The notes under the pieces: model-generated
Databases searched by the model: none
What the model saw: only the letters and a program-made list of their open reading frames with translations
What the model was told of the DNA's origin: nothing
In this document: positions 1 through 8,250 of the stretch, piece after piece
Layout: every line of letters begins with the position of its first letter
Numbering within the stretch: position 1 is the stretch's first letter
Made by a program: the position numbers and the translations under genes
Source of the DNA: a bacterium
Lineage (GTDB): Bacteria; Bacillota; Bacilli; Lactobacillales; Streptococcaceae
Direction of reading: 5' to 3'
Assembly (NCBI GenBank): GCA_905221085.1
Contig: CAJNBT010000001.1
Span: 62,001 to 126,000, forward strand
Length of the DNA stretch: 64,000 nucleotides

Positions 1-832
1 CATTACCTTCTTCCATATTGGGAGCAGTTACATCACTAGATGGGATTTGAACTAATCCATCATTTCTGAATTTATTTGCCAAGTCAATAACTTTTTTGGG
101 ATTACGCCGGTTTTGAGCTTTTTGTATCTTTACCAAATTATAAGAATCTAAGTCTCCTACCCCTGAATCATAAATAGCTTGCATAGAATCTCCAAAAAAT
201 CCTACAACATTTTTCTTAGTACTCTTTTGTAGATGTTCTAATAATATTTTCACAATTAGTGGACTTGTATCTTGATATTCGTCAACAAAAATATAGTTTG
301 CAGTATCCGCTAAAATATCACACAGTTTCTTATATTTCGAAAACATTTTTTCAGCAACTATAAGGATATGATCATGACTTATTTGAACTCTATTTTGGTC
401 TGTTCTACTCATAGAATACCATTCAGCATAGTCAACACGAACATCATCAAAGTAATCATGTGAAATATTTTCTTCTTCAAATACTTCCTTTGGTGCAACG
501 AATAACTTTTGTGAATCATCATTTATTAACTCAACAAGACATTCTTTAATCTCTTTTTGGAATTTTCCAATGACATACCAGATAAACTCATGAATTGTTG
601 AAACCCATAAATTATCATTAATGATTCGTGACCTAATCTCTGCAACAGCATTGTTAGTATAAGTAATACATATAATCGATTGTTTCGGTTCCTCAATAGA
701 TATTTTTTCAATAATGGAAATTAACGAATAAGTTTTCCCGCTTCCAGCACCGCCCTCAAGAATAAAATTTTGATCTTGTTTTATAACTTCAAATACTTTT
801 TCTACCTCTGATTCTATTGTTCTCTCAACCAT
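1..832 (-). CDS. UvrD/Rep-like superfamily 1 helicase, GajB-like (C-terminus off window)
   Basis: ATP-dependent DNA helicase of superfamily 1; 277 codons are visible and the frame stays open to base 1. Motifs read on the minus strand: Walker A GGAGSGKT (residues 27-34), motif Ia-like TYTNNA (about 56-61) and Walker B VDEYQDT (about 185). The start at 832 overlaps the last 19 bases of the upstream OLD nuclease gene, so the two are probably translationally coupled. An OLD nuclease followed by a UvrD helicase is the layout of class 2 OLD systems, including Gabija (GajA-GajB), where the helicase partner joins a nuclease complex acting in phage defence. The Gabija assignment is inference from architecture. 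The start has a nearby GGAGGG ribosome binding site at 838-843. The gene could also be a housekeeping-type Rep helicase captured by the ICE, but the coupling argues against that. Confidence 0.85.
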   Translation of the reverse strand, partial: MVERTIESEVEKVFEVIKQDQNFILEGGAGSGKTYSLISIIEKISIEEPKQSIICITYTNNAVAEIRSRIINDNLWVSTIHEFIWYVIGKFQKEIKECLVELINDDSQKLFVAPKEVFEEENISHDYFDDVRVDYAEWYSMSRTDQNRVQISHDHILIVAEKMFSKYKKLCDILADTANYIFVDEYQDTSPLIVKILLEHLQKSTKKNVVGFFGDSMQAIYDSGVGDLDSYNLVKIQKAQNRRNPKKVIDLANKFRNDGLVQIPSSDVTAPNMEEGN

Positions 833-2853
833 AATAATCCCTCCGAAATATAGTTAGGTACTTTCCAAGTATTTTCTTCATCTTCAAAGTATAATAAACT
901 TGACGCAAATGCAGATTTTTTGTTCACTTTATTCCTAGCAAATTCATAGAAATCTTCTATCTCACCATCATCAAAGTTTTTTAAAGCTTCAAATTCAATA
1001 AGACCATCTTTATGTTTAATAATAAATTCTTTATTTAAACCAATAAAGGCATCCTCAAAACTAGCAGGTTGATAACCATTGTCATCTTCGGGAATTTGAT
1101 ATGCAATACGGATTCTATAATCTGATGATATTTTTTCTGCAAAACTCTTTTGAGTTACTATTGAAAAAATTTCATCTCCAGAAATATCAAAGAAGCTTTT
1201 AATTGAAGTATTTGTCGTAGATGTAGCATCTACTGCCGAACAAGAATTCATACGATTATTTTCATTTTTATTTGCTGGATCAATATCTGTAATTATCAAT
1301 ACTTTTATTCCTAAGAAATCAAATAATTTCCTAAACACTTGTGAATGAGCACCTGTTTCGATAATTGAAATATTTTGAGAAAGCAATGGCATTGTATTCG
1401 AAGCTTTGTTTATTGGATTGGCTATATCTACCTTTTGCATCATCGTAGGAATTAAAATCCTTTCTGTATCACCCTCAACACAAATGACTTTATCAGCAAA
1501 AAATAATTCACTACTATTGAGAGTAAGGTACTGCTTTACAAATTTATATCCTAGTTGTTCATCACCATATTCTTCTTTCAATGAGTTAAAAGCCTTTGAT
1601 ACTGCTGTGCCATTATCACGCTTAAAATAAATTAGATCATCAAAGCTACAATCAGAAACTATGTGAGATGAATGAGTTGTAATTAAAGTTTGAACACCGC
1701 TAGTATCTCCACGTGCTTTTAGTTCATCATCGTGTACTTTTAACAAATCTTTAATATTCTTGATAAAAATATACTGTAATTGTGGATGCGTATGCGATTC
1801 TGGCTCTTCAATATAAACTAGGTTAATATCTGCAGGGTCTTTTTTTATATCTGCCATTACAGTCTCAATTTCAAAAATTATTCCATATAGATTTAAATAC
1901 CCCAAACCATTATATGTCTCAGGTAATAGACTATCATCATGCTTATAATATAGCGTCGTATTATTACTTATAATATCTTTCTCAGACAGTGATGAATGAA
2001 TTGCCAACTCTGCTTCACTATCATTTCCACCAAATCTTTTTACTCGTTCAAAGACTGGAGTAAATATCCCTTCGCTACTATCATCACCACTATAAGCTTT
2101 CGTTAAAGTTTCATCTGCCTTTAAAATCGCAGATTTAAGTAAATTATTTGCATTGCTGTCAATATCTTCTCCATTATTTAATTTATAAAATTGATTTGAC
2201 GTCTTAGACAATGAATGGTTATTTTCTTTATTAGATACTTCTCGACTAGCACTGATCCCTCTTACTTTAATAATTTTATGAACATCTTTCATTTCAAGTA
2301 AATCAGATTTTTCTTCTGTTAATTTTTGAGTAGAAGGATTGTATCCCAGTGAGTAAATCTGCATTTCGAAAAGTTTACTCATATTTTTCTTCATGAACGA
2401 CTCAAATCTTGAAAAATCATCTATAAAATCACTAACTTGAAGATTTAACTCACGAAGTTTTTGAATAGGGATTATATACGTAAATTCAAGAATAATAAAA
2501 TTGTTATCGGGATTTAAATCCATCATGAATGTTTGGATATTTTGATACGAATCTATTTCCGAATATTGAATCCAAATTTGAAGACTAGTACCTAAAATAG
2601 GTTCCCAGTCTTTCTCAGAAATATCAGAAACTAACTTTACTTTTTCATAAATTTCTTTTCTATGACTTAAGCTAATATCTTCCCATGTTAAGGTATTACC
2701 AGAATTCTTATTGAATATCTTTTCTAACACAGATAAAACCGAAGTCTTACCACAATTATTTTTACCAACAATTAAAGATAAATCATTTTTCAACTCTAGA
2801 GAAAAATCCTTCAATAAACGATAATTTTGTACATAAATTTTTTTAATTTTCAT
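814..2853 (-). CDS. OLD-family ATPase/Toprim endonuclease, GajA-like
   Basis: Overcoming-lysogenization-defect family protein: an AAA15/SMC-like ABC ATPase followed by a Toprim nuclease domain. Visible motifs: Walker A GKNNCGKT (residues 30-37), Walker B-like LVYIEEPESH (about 346), Toprim glutamate motif VEGDTE (about 456) and the acidic IITDIDP (about 518). I place the start at 2853 (MKIKKIYVQNYR), preceded by GAGAGGGAAATT, rather than 24 bases upstream. Its 5' end overlaps pezT by 11 bases and its 3' end overlaps the helicase gene by 19, giving an apparent pezA-pezT-OLD-helicase operon. At about 679 residues it is longer than the GajA I recall (about 580), so it may be a divergent class 2 OLD protein. 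The expected activity is ATP-regulated DNA nicking or cleavage in defence; this is known for the family and not shown here. Confidence 0.85.
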   Translation of the reverse strand: MKIKKIYVQNYRLLKDFSLELKNDLSLIVGKNNCGKTSVLSVLEKIFNKNSGNTLTWEDISLSHRKEIYEKVKLVSDISEKDWEPILGTSLQIWIQYSEIDSYQNIQTFMMDLNPDNNFIILEFTYIIPIQKLRELNLQVSDFIDDFSRFESFMKKNMSKLFEMQIYSLGYNPSTQKLTEEKSDLLEMKDVHKIIKVRGISASREVSNKENNHSLSKTSNQFYKLNNGEDIDSNANNLLKSAILKADETLTKAYSGDDSSEGIFTPVFERVKRFGGNDSEAELAIHSSLSEKDIISNNTTLYYKHDDSLLPETYNGLGYLNLYGIIFEIETVMADIKKDPADINLVYIEEPESHTHPQLQYIFIKNIKDLLKVHDDELKARGDTSGVQTLITTHSSHIVSDCSFDDLIYFKRDNGTAVSKAFNSLKEEYGDEQLGYKFVKQYLTLNSSELFFADKVICVEGDTERILIPTMMQKVDIANPINKASNTMPLLSQNISIIETGAHSQVFRKLFDFLGIKVLIITDIDPANKNENNRMNSCSAVDATSTTNTSIKSFFDISGDEIFSIVTQKSFAEKISSDYRIRIAYQIPEDDNGYQPASFEDAFIGLNKEFIIKHKDGLIEFEALKNFDDGEIEDFYEFARNKVNKKSAFASSLLYFEDEENTWKVPNYISEGLLWLREQ

Positions 2854-3628
2854 AATTTCCCTCTCTATCTCTATCACACAATTCTCTCAACCGTTCTTGT
2901 CCCACCTGCAACATCTCCTTCTCTACCTGACTCCACTCCCCAAACAGTAACTCTTGAAGAACATCCGCTGCTGAAGTTTCATTTTCTTTTGAATCATATA
3001 CAGAACTTCTATCTCGTTGATAAATTTGAATTCTTTCAAAGATAGCTAGTTCTTCCAATTGTCTTGTATTATCAACTAGATGATTTACAATGAAATCATG
3101 ATGTTCTTTTGGAGTTGCGCGTGCTTGATTTGGATTAATAGCGTACAGTTCTTCGTATCGGATAAGAGTGCTCAAATAGGATAGCTTAGGCTTTGTCGCA
3201 ATCAAGGCTAATTGCACTTCATATCCCTTGTTTTTCAAGAGTTGTGCTGTTTTCTTTGGAACCTCAATCGTTCGTAAAGTTCCCTCAATCAAAAGATTGT
3301 ATCTCAAATGACTCAATTCTGTTACTAAAGACTCTACCATTTTGCCTGCAAAATCTTTGGTGTATTCTACACTATCTTTGCCATATTCTTGCTGCAGTTC
3401 TAAATAGCGTGGATGCTGAGAACGAAAACTATCGCCATCTATGATAACAATATTTCCTTGAAATTCTTTCTGTTTAATTCGATGAATTGTAGTCTTACCA
3501 GCACCACTTTGCCCTCCAAGCAAAATCGCTATAGGTTGCTTACTGGACTTTTTTCCTCTTGTCAGTGAGCGAACGTTCCGAGCTAAAGCATGTTTGAATG
3601 CACTGTCAGTATAATCTTGGATTCCCAT
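2843..3628 (-). CDS. pezT: Zeta-family toxin PezT
   Basis: UDP-N-acetylglucosamine kinase toxin of the epsilon/zeta (PezAT) family. Free toxin phosphorylates the peptidoglycan precursor UNAG and blocks wall synthesis. The P-loop GQSGAGKT lies at residues 39-46, and the catalytic aspartate of the family sits at D66 in IIDGDSFR. The length of 261 residues is close to the 253 recalled for pneumococcal PezT. The start codon shares a base with the pezA stop (TAATG), so the pair is translationally coupled. Downstream it overlaps the OLD nuclease gene by 11 bases, which is unusual for PezAT and ties the toxin to the defence pair. PezAT is a typical cargo of pneumococcal ICEs and PPI-1. Confidence 0.95.
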   Translation of the reverse strand: MGIQDYTDSAFKHALARNVRSLTRGKKSSKQPIAILLGGQSGAGKTTIHRIKQKEFQGNIVIIDGDSFRSQHPRYLELQQEYGKDSVEYTKDFAGKMVESLVTELSHLRYNLLIEGTLRTIEVPKKTAQLLKNKGYEVQLALIATKPKLSYLSTLIRYEELYAINPNQARATPKEHHDFIVNHLVDNTRQLEELAIFERIQIYQRDRSSVYDSKENETSAADVLQELLFGEWSQVEKEMLQVGQERLRELCDRDREGNYEN

Positions 3629-4104
3629 TAGGCTACCACCCGATGATTCACCATGTCTAACATCCGCTCAATACCGTCCAAATAGCCACTATATCTCTCT
3701 ATTTCATCAAAATTTTCTACTAAATAGATATTCGTATGAATCAAGTCAGATAGATCATCACTCATTAAAATCCAAGGATTAGATTCATCATCAATGCTAA
3801 TTCCCTGACTATCTTGATAGCAATAGAGTCGAGAAAGTAGATTAGCACCTCTTTCTTTCACAATTTCAATTTTTAAAGTCAATTCATAATCTTCAACAGG
3901 ATTGAGCATTTTGTCTTCTCCTACGATATCGACATAAGATACATTAAACTTCTGACAAATGATATCTATTAGTTCCGTAGAGACTGAACTAGTTCCATTT
4001 TCATAACGACTCAAGCTATTTCGAGAAATTCCAATAATTCGGGCAAATTCTGGTTGTGTTAAGTCATGCGTTTTACGTAAGGACTTTATGTTCTTTCCAA
4101 TCAT
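3628..4104 (-). CDS. pezA: Antitoxin/repressor PezA
   Basis: Antitoxin of the PezAT pair: an N-terminal XRE helix-turn-helix (residues about 1-60, with the pattern LTQPEFARIIGISRNSLSRYE) that represses the operon, and a C-terminal toxin-binding helical part. The open frame extends to 4161. The start at 4104 (MIGKNIKSLRK) gives 158 residues, the family length, and has AAAGGAG in front, so I use it. It lies directly upstream of pezT with a one-base stop/start overlap. Autoregulation is likely through the palindrome at 4152-4173. Confidence 0.95.
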   Translation of the reverse strand: MIGKNIKSLRKTHDLTQPEFARIIGISRNSLSRYENGTSSVSTELIDIICQKFNVSYVDIVGEDKMLNPVEDYELTLKIEIVKERGANLLSRLYCYQDSQGISIDDESNPWILMSDDLSDLIHTNIYLVENFDEIERYSGYLDGIERMLDMVNHRVVA

Positions 4105-4131
4105 GGCAAACTCCTTTATTTTTATAAATCC

Positions 4132-4173
4132 ATTATAGCATAAAAAAGTATAACGCATCAATTTTGGTGCGTT
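4132..4173 (-). promoter_or_regulatory. pezAT promoter and palindromic operator
   Basis: On the minus strand there is a TATAAT -10 (4132-4137) and a TTGATG -35 (4156-4161) with an 18-base spacer. An imperfect palindrome, AACGCACC...GATGCGTT (4152-4173), covers the -35 and is the probable PezA operator. The same hairpin followed by a T-rich stretch could also end transcripts of the gene finishing at 4172. Confidence 0.7.
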
Positions 4174-4444
4174 ATTGACTATTTTTCCTAAATCTCTCTA
4201 AATTCTTCTCCAATTGTTCCTTATGAAGTTGGTTCTTAGCTTTCTTTAATGTGTCGTCCAAAGTTTCTTCTCTGTAAGTTGCTTCTGTTTTTAGTTGTTG
4301 TGATTCTTGATTTGGAGTGAAAATGATATCTAGCAGTCGGTCTATTTTTTCAAGATCTTGGACAGACATATCAGATAGTCTATGAATCAGCTTTTTAAAT
4401 ACATCACTATTGTCGTGATTTTTCTTAAAAAATGTTGTAAACAT
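4172..4444 (-). CDS. Small hypothetical ICE protein
   Basis: A 90-residue charged protein that I do not recognise. The N-terminus is MFTTFFKKNHDN, and the second half is a lysine/glutamate-rich predicted helix or coiled coil (residues about 50-90). It is the last gene of the leftward ICE operon before pezA and its stop falls inside the pezA operator. A hairpin with a T-run (4455-4483) separates it from the gene upstream. There is no signal peptide or membrane segment. Confidence 0.65.
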   Translation of the reverse strand: MFTTFFKKNHDNSDVFKKLIHRLSDMSVQDLEKIDRLLDIIFTPNQESQQLKTEATYREETLDDTLKKAKNQLHKEQLEKNLERFRKNSQ

Positions 4445-4454
4445 CTATAACCTC

Positions 4455-4483
4455 TCAAAAAAAGCAGCCTATCAGGACTGCTT
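4455..4483 (-). terminator. Intrinsic terminator or attenuator inside the ICE operon
   Basis: The minus strand reads AAGCAG, a 10-base loop region, then CTGCTT followed by a run of T (stem 4462-4467 / 4478-4483). It lies between the genes at 4482-4865 and 4172-4444. Confidence 0.6.
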
Positions 4484-4865
4484 AGTGTAATTCGGAAATC
4501 GCATCATAAATGGACTGCAATTTCTTATTGTCTTTATTCTTTGTGTCGATCAACGTATGTAGCTTTTCAATTTTCTTTTGACTACTTTGAATATCGCTAT
4601 TGTTATCCGCAATAAGTCTTTTAAGATGTTGCTGATAACTTGTAGTGATATCTGTCTCTTTTCCTGTTCTAACCTCTGTAACTTTGGGTTTAGAACTAGG
4701 ATTCGATGCCGTCACAGGTTCTTGTTTTCGCTTTTGAAAAGCTGCTTCATAATTTACATCATTACCTCCTTGATGATTTCCAAATAAGGCCGCAATTTTA
4801 TCTGGATCTTCTTGATTTTCTGATTTACTTTCTAATGGTTGATTAAAATTCCAATCTTTTGTCAT
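4482..4865 (-). CDS. ICE accessory protein, DUF5945-like
   Basis: A 127-residue hydrophilic protein conserved, as I recall, beside the primase-like gene in streptococcal ICEs (possibly the DUF5945 family; number from memory). It has a low-complexity N-terminal half (NFNQPLESKSENQ, FGNHQGG) and a C-terminal predicted coiled coil (residues about 85-125, DIQSSQKKIEKLHTLIDTKN). Its start overlaps the end of the 4862-5095 gene (ATGA type), so the two are coupled. The function is unknown. Confidence 0.7.
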   Translation of the reverse strand: MTKDWNFNQPLESKSENQEDPDKIAALFGNHQGGNDVNYEAAFQKRKQEPVTASNPSSKPKVTEVRTGKETDITTSYQQHLKRLIADNNSDIQSSQKKIEKLHTLIDTKNKDNKKLQSIYDAISELH

Positions 4866-5095
4866 TCACTCATTTCATCCTTTCTAAATTCAGAATCATC
4901 GAATTGTCTTTCTTTACCAAAGGCATGGTCAAGAGCTTCTTCAAAACTCATGTGACTAATACTTTGACGCCTTTTGAACGTCGCAAACATCGCTGTCTCC
5001 AGTTGTTCTTTGTAAGCAGCTAGTTTTTCTGACTCTCTTGCTACCTTGTTTTCTTGCCTAGTGACCTTTTCTTCTAAGCGTTCAATAATGGTCAT
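4862..5095 (-). CDS. ICE accessory coiled-coil protein, DUF5965-like
   Basis: A 77-residue protein with a heptad-like N-terminal helix (MTIIERLEEKVTRQENKVA) and an acidic C-terminus. It is predicted cytosolic. It overlaps the next gene by four bases and follows the primase-like gene after about 50 bases, so it belongs to the same operon. I recall similar small proteins (possibly DUF5965) at this position in Tn5252-family elements; no biochemical role is known to me. Confidence 0.7.
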   Translation of the reverse strand: MTIIERLEEKVTRQENKVARESEKLAAYKEQLETAMFATFKRRQSISHMSFEEALDHAFGKERQFDDSEFRKDEMSE

Positions 5096-5145
5096 ATACG
5101 ATCCTCCTTCATTTTAATATTAGCTAAAACATCTTGATTTTGTTA

Positions 5146-6231
5146 TCACAATTCTAAACATTGAGAGGTTTGTCTTACTGGTTGATTCCCCAATGTCTCT
5201 TTTGCAGTCCCAAGCATAAATTGTAAATCTGATTTCTTTTCTCTAAGGATATCGTTCCAGTCTATTTTTTCTTTCCCAGATTCATTATCAGGTAAATCCA
5301 GGAAAACAGGAAATCCTGATTGAGATAACTTATCAGAAAAATCTTTTCCTGCATCATCACAATCTACTGCCAGTGTCAATAAATCAGGATGATTATCAAA
5401 ATAACTAGTGGTATCACGAATTGTATTGATTAAAGGCAATAACTTTGAAGGTGTTACTGTATCCAAAAATTCCAACTTCTGATTTTCTTCAGCTATCAGT
5501 CGTAAAGTTTGATAAGCGACAACAGACCTTTTTAATCCCTCCATAGATACCAAGCGAACATCTGATAGACTTTGTTTGTGCAGCTCGTAATAGCTCATCA
5601 AGTCGATGAACGATTCACAAAAGACCAGTCTATTTGGTTTACCAATGTCAAAGGATATTCCAACATGTCCATGGCTTCCTTTTAGAATCGTTTTTAACCT
5701 CTCTCTAGGAAGAGAGTGATTCTTATATATCCCTTGTATGCTTGCTGCCTGCAGTTTGTGACGATGATCAAAGCTTTTAAAAACAATAACAGGTTCAACT
5801 GTTTCATTTGTTTTCCAAGTGGCTTGTGCCATCAATCCTTGTTGAATCATCTTTTGTACGATTTCTTCTGCGATTCCTCTACATTCTGTTAAATAATATC
5901 TGGCCAGACTACAGTTAGAATCTTCTACTCTCTTTAAAGGATAATAAAATGGTCTCAATCTATTTTCTTGAACGGCTTCTTTTTGAAAAGGTTCTTCAGA
6001 AAGAAAAGCTAGAGCTTCTTTAAAAGAAATTCCCTTAACAAGTCGAACAAAATCAATGACATCACCTTGAATATCTCTTGAAAACCATTTAAAAGTATTG
6101 GTAGTTGAAAAAATCCGAAATGAATCGTGTTCAGAATGTTCATAGACACTGCTAGAAACTTGTTTAAAGGAGATACCTAAACGATTGGCTACATCTAGAA
6201 TTGAAATTTGCTTACATTCTTCTATTTCCAT
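5146..6231 (-). CDS. Toprim-domain primase-like protein (DUF3991/Toprim_2 type)
   Basis: A 361-residue protein of the CHC2-less primase-like type found in ICEs. The N-terminal part (residues 1-85, SILDVANRLGISF...GDVIDFVRLVKG) resembles the DUF3991-associated DNA-binding region without the zinc cysteines. The Toprim core carries the acidic glutamate in RLVFCESFIDLM (about 200-210) and LAVDCDDAGKD (about 290-300). A role in priming or processing transferred ICE DNA is inferred from the family. It sits 9 bases after the VirB8-like gene and starts the small-gene run down to 4172. Confidence 0.8.
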   Translation of the reverse strand: MEIEECKQISILDVANRLGISFKQVSSSVYEHSEHDSFRIFSTTNTFKWFSRDIQGDVIDFVRLVKGISFKEALAFLSEEPFQKEAVQENRLRPFYYPLKRVEDSNCSLARYYLTECRGIAEEIVQKMIQQGLMAQATWKTNETVEPVIVFKSFDHRHKLQAASIQGIYKNHSLPRERLKTILKGSHGHVGISFDIGKPNRLVFCESFIDLMSYYELHKQSLSDVRLVSMEGLKRSVVAYQTLRLIAEENQKLEFLDTVTPSKLLPLINTIRDTTSYFDNHPDLLTLAVDCDDAGKDFSDKLSQSGFPVFLDLPDNESGKEKIDWNDILREKKSDLQFMLGTAKETLGNQPVRQTSQCLEL

Positions 6232-6240
6232 GCAATATCA

Positions 6241-6882
6241 TCATTTTGTCGTAGTATTTGGCAGTGATGGAACAGATGAGGATTCTTCCAAAGCTTTGGG
6301 AGTTGCCTTATCTAAATCATCTAACCCAGATTTCCAAATCTGTACTTGATTGACCAATAACTTACCAGGTAGTTTAGAATAGGATAACTTAACTGTTCTT
6401 GTTTCTGTCTGATTGGTCTTTGATTGGTTTGCATTCTTTAAATCAGATACATAGGTTACATTATAAGAGACCATGGCAATAGCTTGATTCGTAGTCTGAT
6501 TGACAAAGATATCTGCTTTTTCAAAATGATAATCCAAAATATAATCCTTATACACTTGGTTCATGGCATCATTTTGACTTGACAATTCTTGAGAATAAGC
6601 CGATTCAGTCATATAAGGTTGAATACGTGTATTATTTTCTCCGAGCTTTTCTTTCGTATAGTACTGAGTCAAAAATTCTTTTACAGTATCCGATGACAAA
6701 ATGCTGGCTTTATCTTCTGCTTGTTTGTCCTCTACAAGTTTAGCTGCAGCCAATTCGATTTCTTTGCGACTTTGTTTAGCAGTAGAATGTTGACCAGCAG
6801 TATATCCCATCATGAGAATAAAGCTAGTTGCGGCTACTGCTCCAATACTAATTAAGGCTTTAGTTTTGACTTTATTTAACAT
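6241..6882 (-). CDS. VirB8/TcpC-like conjugation protein
   Basis: A 213-residue protein with a short cytoplasmic N-terminus, one transmembrane segment (residues about 9-28, ALISIGAVAATSFILMMGY) and an extracytoplasmic domain whose spacing fits the NTF2-like fold of VirB8/TcpC proteins. It ends in a serine/proline/threonine-rich tail. VirB8-type proteins bridge the inner parts of type IV secretion channels. The assignment rests on topology and context rather than a sharp motif. Confidence 0.65.
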   Translation of the reverse strand: MLNKVKTKALISIGAVAATSFILMMGYTAGQHSTAKQSRKEIELAAAKLVEDKQAEDKASILSSDTVKEFLTQYYTKEKLGENNTRIQPYMTESAYSQELSSQNDAMNQVYKDYILDYHFEKADIFVNQTTNQAIAMVSYNVTYVSDLKNANQSKTNQTETRTVKLSYSKLPGKLLVNQVQIWKSGLDDLDKATPKALEESSSVPSLPNTTTK

Positions 6883-7041
6883 CTTAGACCTTCTTTCTAT
6901 AAAAACTAGGTCAAGAATAACAAAAAGAACTTGTAAGTTTTATCACACCTTAACGAAAGGTGATTCCTACATTTCAGGCGCAAAATCGTACAGTTCAGAG
7001 AAAAAAATCAAAACTAGATGTCTTCATCTTATAATGTAACT

Positions 7042-7239
7042 ATGAAAAATTTAAAAGAAGAAAATTTGAGAAGATCTCTTTCTCATATTGAACGACATAA
7101 ACAAGCCATAAATACAAGTAATAATAGTAAGGATAAAAATTATCATAAATTATTGCTCCAATTTAGCTATGAAGTATATGAAAGAATCAAGGCAAATAAA
7201 AAACCTTATCCGAATTTAGATTCAGATAAAGTCTTTTGA
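7042..7239 (+). CDS. Small hypothetical protein on the opposite strand
   Basis: A 65-residue basic protein that I do not recognise (MKNLKEENLRRSLSHIERHK...). It is one of very few plus-strand genes in the ICE backbone, between the VirB8-like gene and the ABC cassette. A TATAAT at 7030-7035 ends only six bases before the ATG at 7042 and no Shine-Dalgarno is visible, so the message would be leaderless if that is the promoter. An in-frame ATG at 7018 would lie upstream of the -10 and is unlikely. It is predicted cytosolic. Confidence 0.45.
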   Translation: MKNLKEENLRRSLSHIERHKQAINTSNNSKDKNYHKLLLQFSYEVYERIKANKKPYPNLDSDKVF

Positions 7240-7252
7240 TTATCTAAAAAGT

Positions 7253-7525
7253 TCATATTTTTTTCTTATTTATGGAGTTAATGAAGCGCCAACTGAATCC
7301 TAGAACCAACATCAGATTGATGAAAAGGTACACAACCGTAAAACTAGTTAAACCATGTAGTCTGATATCATCAAAATATAAACTAGGTTCAGTAAAGAAC
7401 AGATAAATTCCATAGGCTTCTACGAAAATAAGAAAACTGACAAAACCAATAAGAAATATTTTCCATAAAAGAATAATTAAATCCGCTGCATTCATAACTC
7501 CATAAGTTATATAAAATACAATCAT
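7253..7525 (-). CDS. Small membrane protein, second copy of the 11364 gene
   Basis: A 90-residue (or 80 from the internal ATG at 7495) protein with two transmembrane segments. It is clearly paralogous to the protein at 11364-11654: both share GFVSFL-FVE-YGIYLFFTE, and the DNA around 7430-7455 is nearly identical to 11525-11550. It appears shortened relative to the other copy near the N-terminus. The start at 7525 overlaps the stop of the ABC permease gene. It probably marks the left edge of the inserted ABC cassette. Confidence 0.6.
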   Translation of the reverse strand: MIVFYITYGVMNAADLIILLWKIFLIGFVSFLIFVEAYGIYLFFTEPSLYFDDIRLHGLTSFTVVYLFINLMLVLGFSWRFINSINKKKI

Positions 7526-8250
7526 TTATAAGTAAAAATAATGTTCATCATGCGTTTATCTGCCAACAAATAAAGGAGACATGCCACCAAGGTAACCAAC
7601 CAAATGGCATATACAGAAACTGTTAAAACCGTGAATTCCTCCATGATGATTAGTAGTAAATTTGCCAGATAATACCGCCCAACAACCGTTGTTAAAGCAA
7701 ACAAACCTGCAAATGACAATAAAAAGGCAAGTGGTAGGGCAAGGATAAGTTCCTTCCGATATTTTCCTAAGAAGAGGACAATAATACCAGCAGACAGTGT
7801 ATAAGCAAAAGCAATTGCTCCATAAACAAGTCCCCAAGATAACATTGCAAGACTAGAGAAAGCAAAATCACCATCCATTAACTCTAGGACCAGCATAGCC
7901 AAAAAAGTGAATTCACTAACTAGTAGATTAATCAACAAAGCAAGCATAAACTTCGCTTGGAGTAATTGTTTCAAATCGACAGTAATCAGTCTGAGATTTG
8001 AAATCGTTTTAGACACTTGTTCTATTCTTATCAAATCCACTAAAATCATGCTCGCAAAAGGGAGGAGAAAATAGTAATTCAAAAAGAAGAAACCATTTTC
8101 TACATACCAGCCATTCACACTACCGTACGAATGCCCTTGATAAATCTGATGACCAATCATAAACTCTAACAAAAAGAGCAGGATGGCTACAAAGGGAATC
8201 ATATACAGTATCTTTCGCCTTCTTAGTTTAGTCAATTCTAGCATCAACAT
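7522..8250 (-). CDS. Lantibiotic-immunity-type ABC permease (LanG-like)
   Basis: A 242-residue integral membrane protein with about six hydrophobic segments, in the size class of LanG/MutG subunits that help LanFEG transporters expel lantibiotics from the membrane. It follows directly on the 8251-9000 permease (adjacent stop and start) and the ATPase gene, giving an F-E-G order. No lantibiotic structural or modification gene is visible, so it may give immunity to foreign peptides or act with the broken peptide gene at 10003-10230. The substrate is unknown. Confidence 0.8.
   Translation of the reverse strand: MLMLELTKLRRRKILYMIPFVAILLFLLEFMIGHQIYQGHSYGSVNGWYVENGFFFLNYYFLLPFASMILVDLIRIEQVSKTISNLRLITVDLKQLLQAKFMLALLINLLVSEFTFLAMLVLELMDGDFAFSSLAMLSWGLVYGAIAFAYTLSAGIIVLFLGKYRKELILALPLAFLLSFAGLFALTTVVGRYYLANLLLIIMEEFTVLTVSVYAIWLVTLVACLLYLLADKRMMNIIFTYK

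Noticed and set aside
526..711. 61-codon minus-strand frame
   Set aside because: It is an out-of-frame shadow within the UvrD-like helicase gene, which reads continuously from 832 to the window edge with clear motifs.
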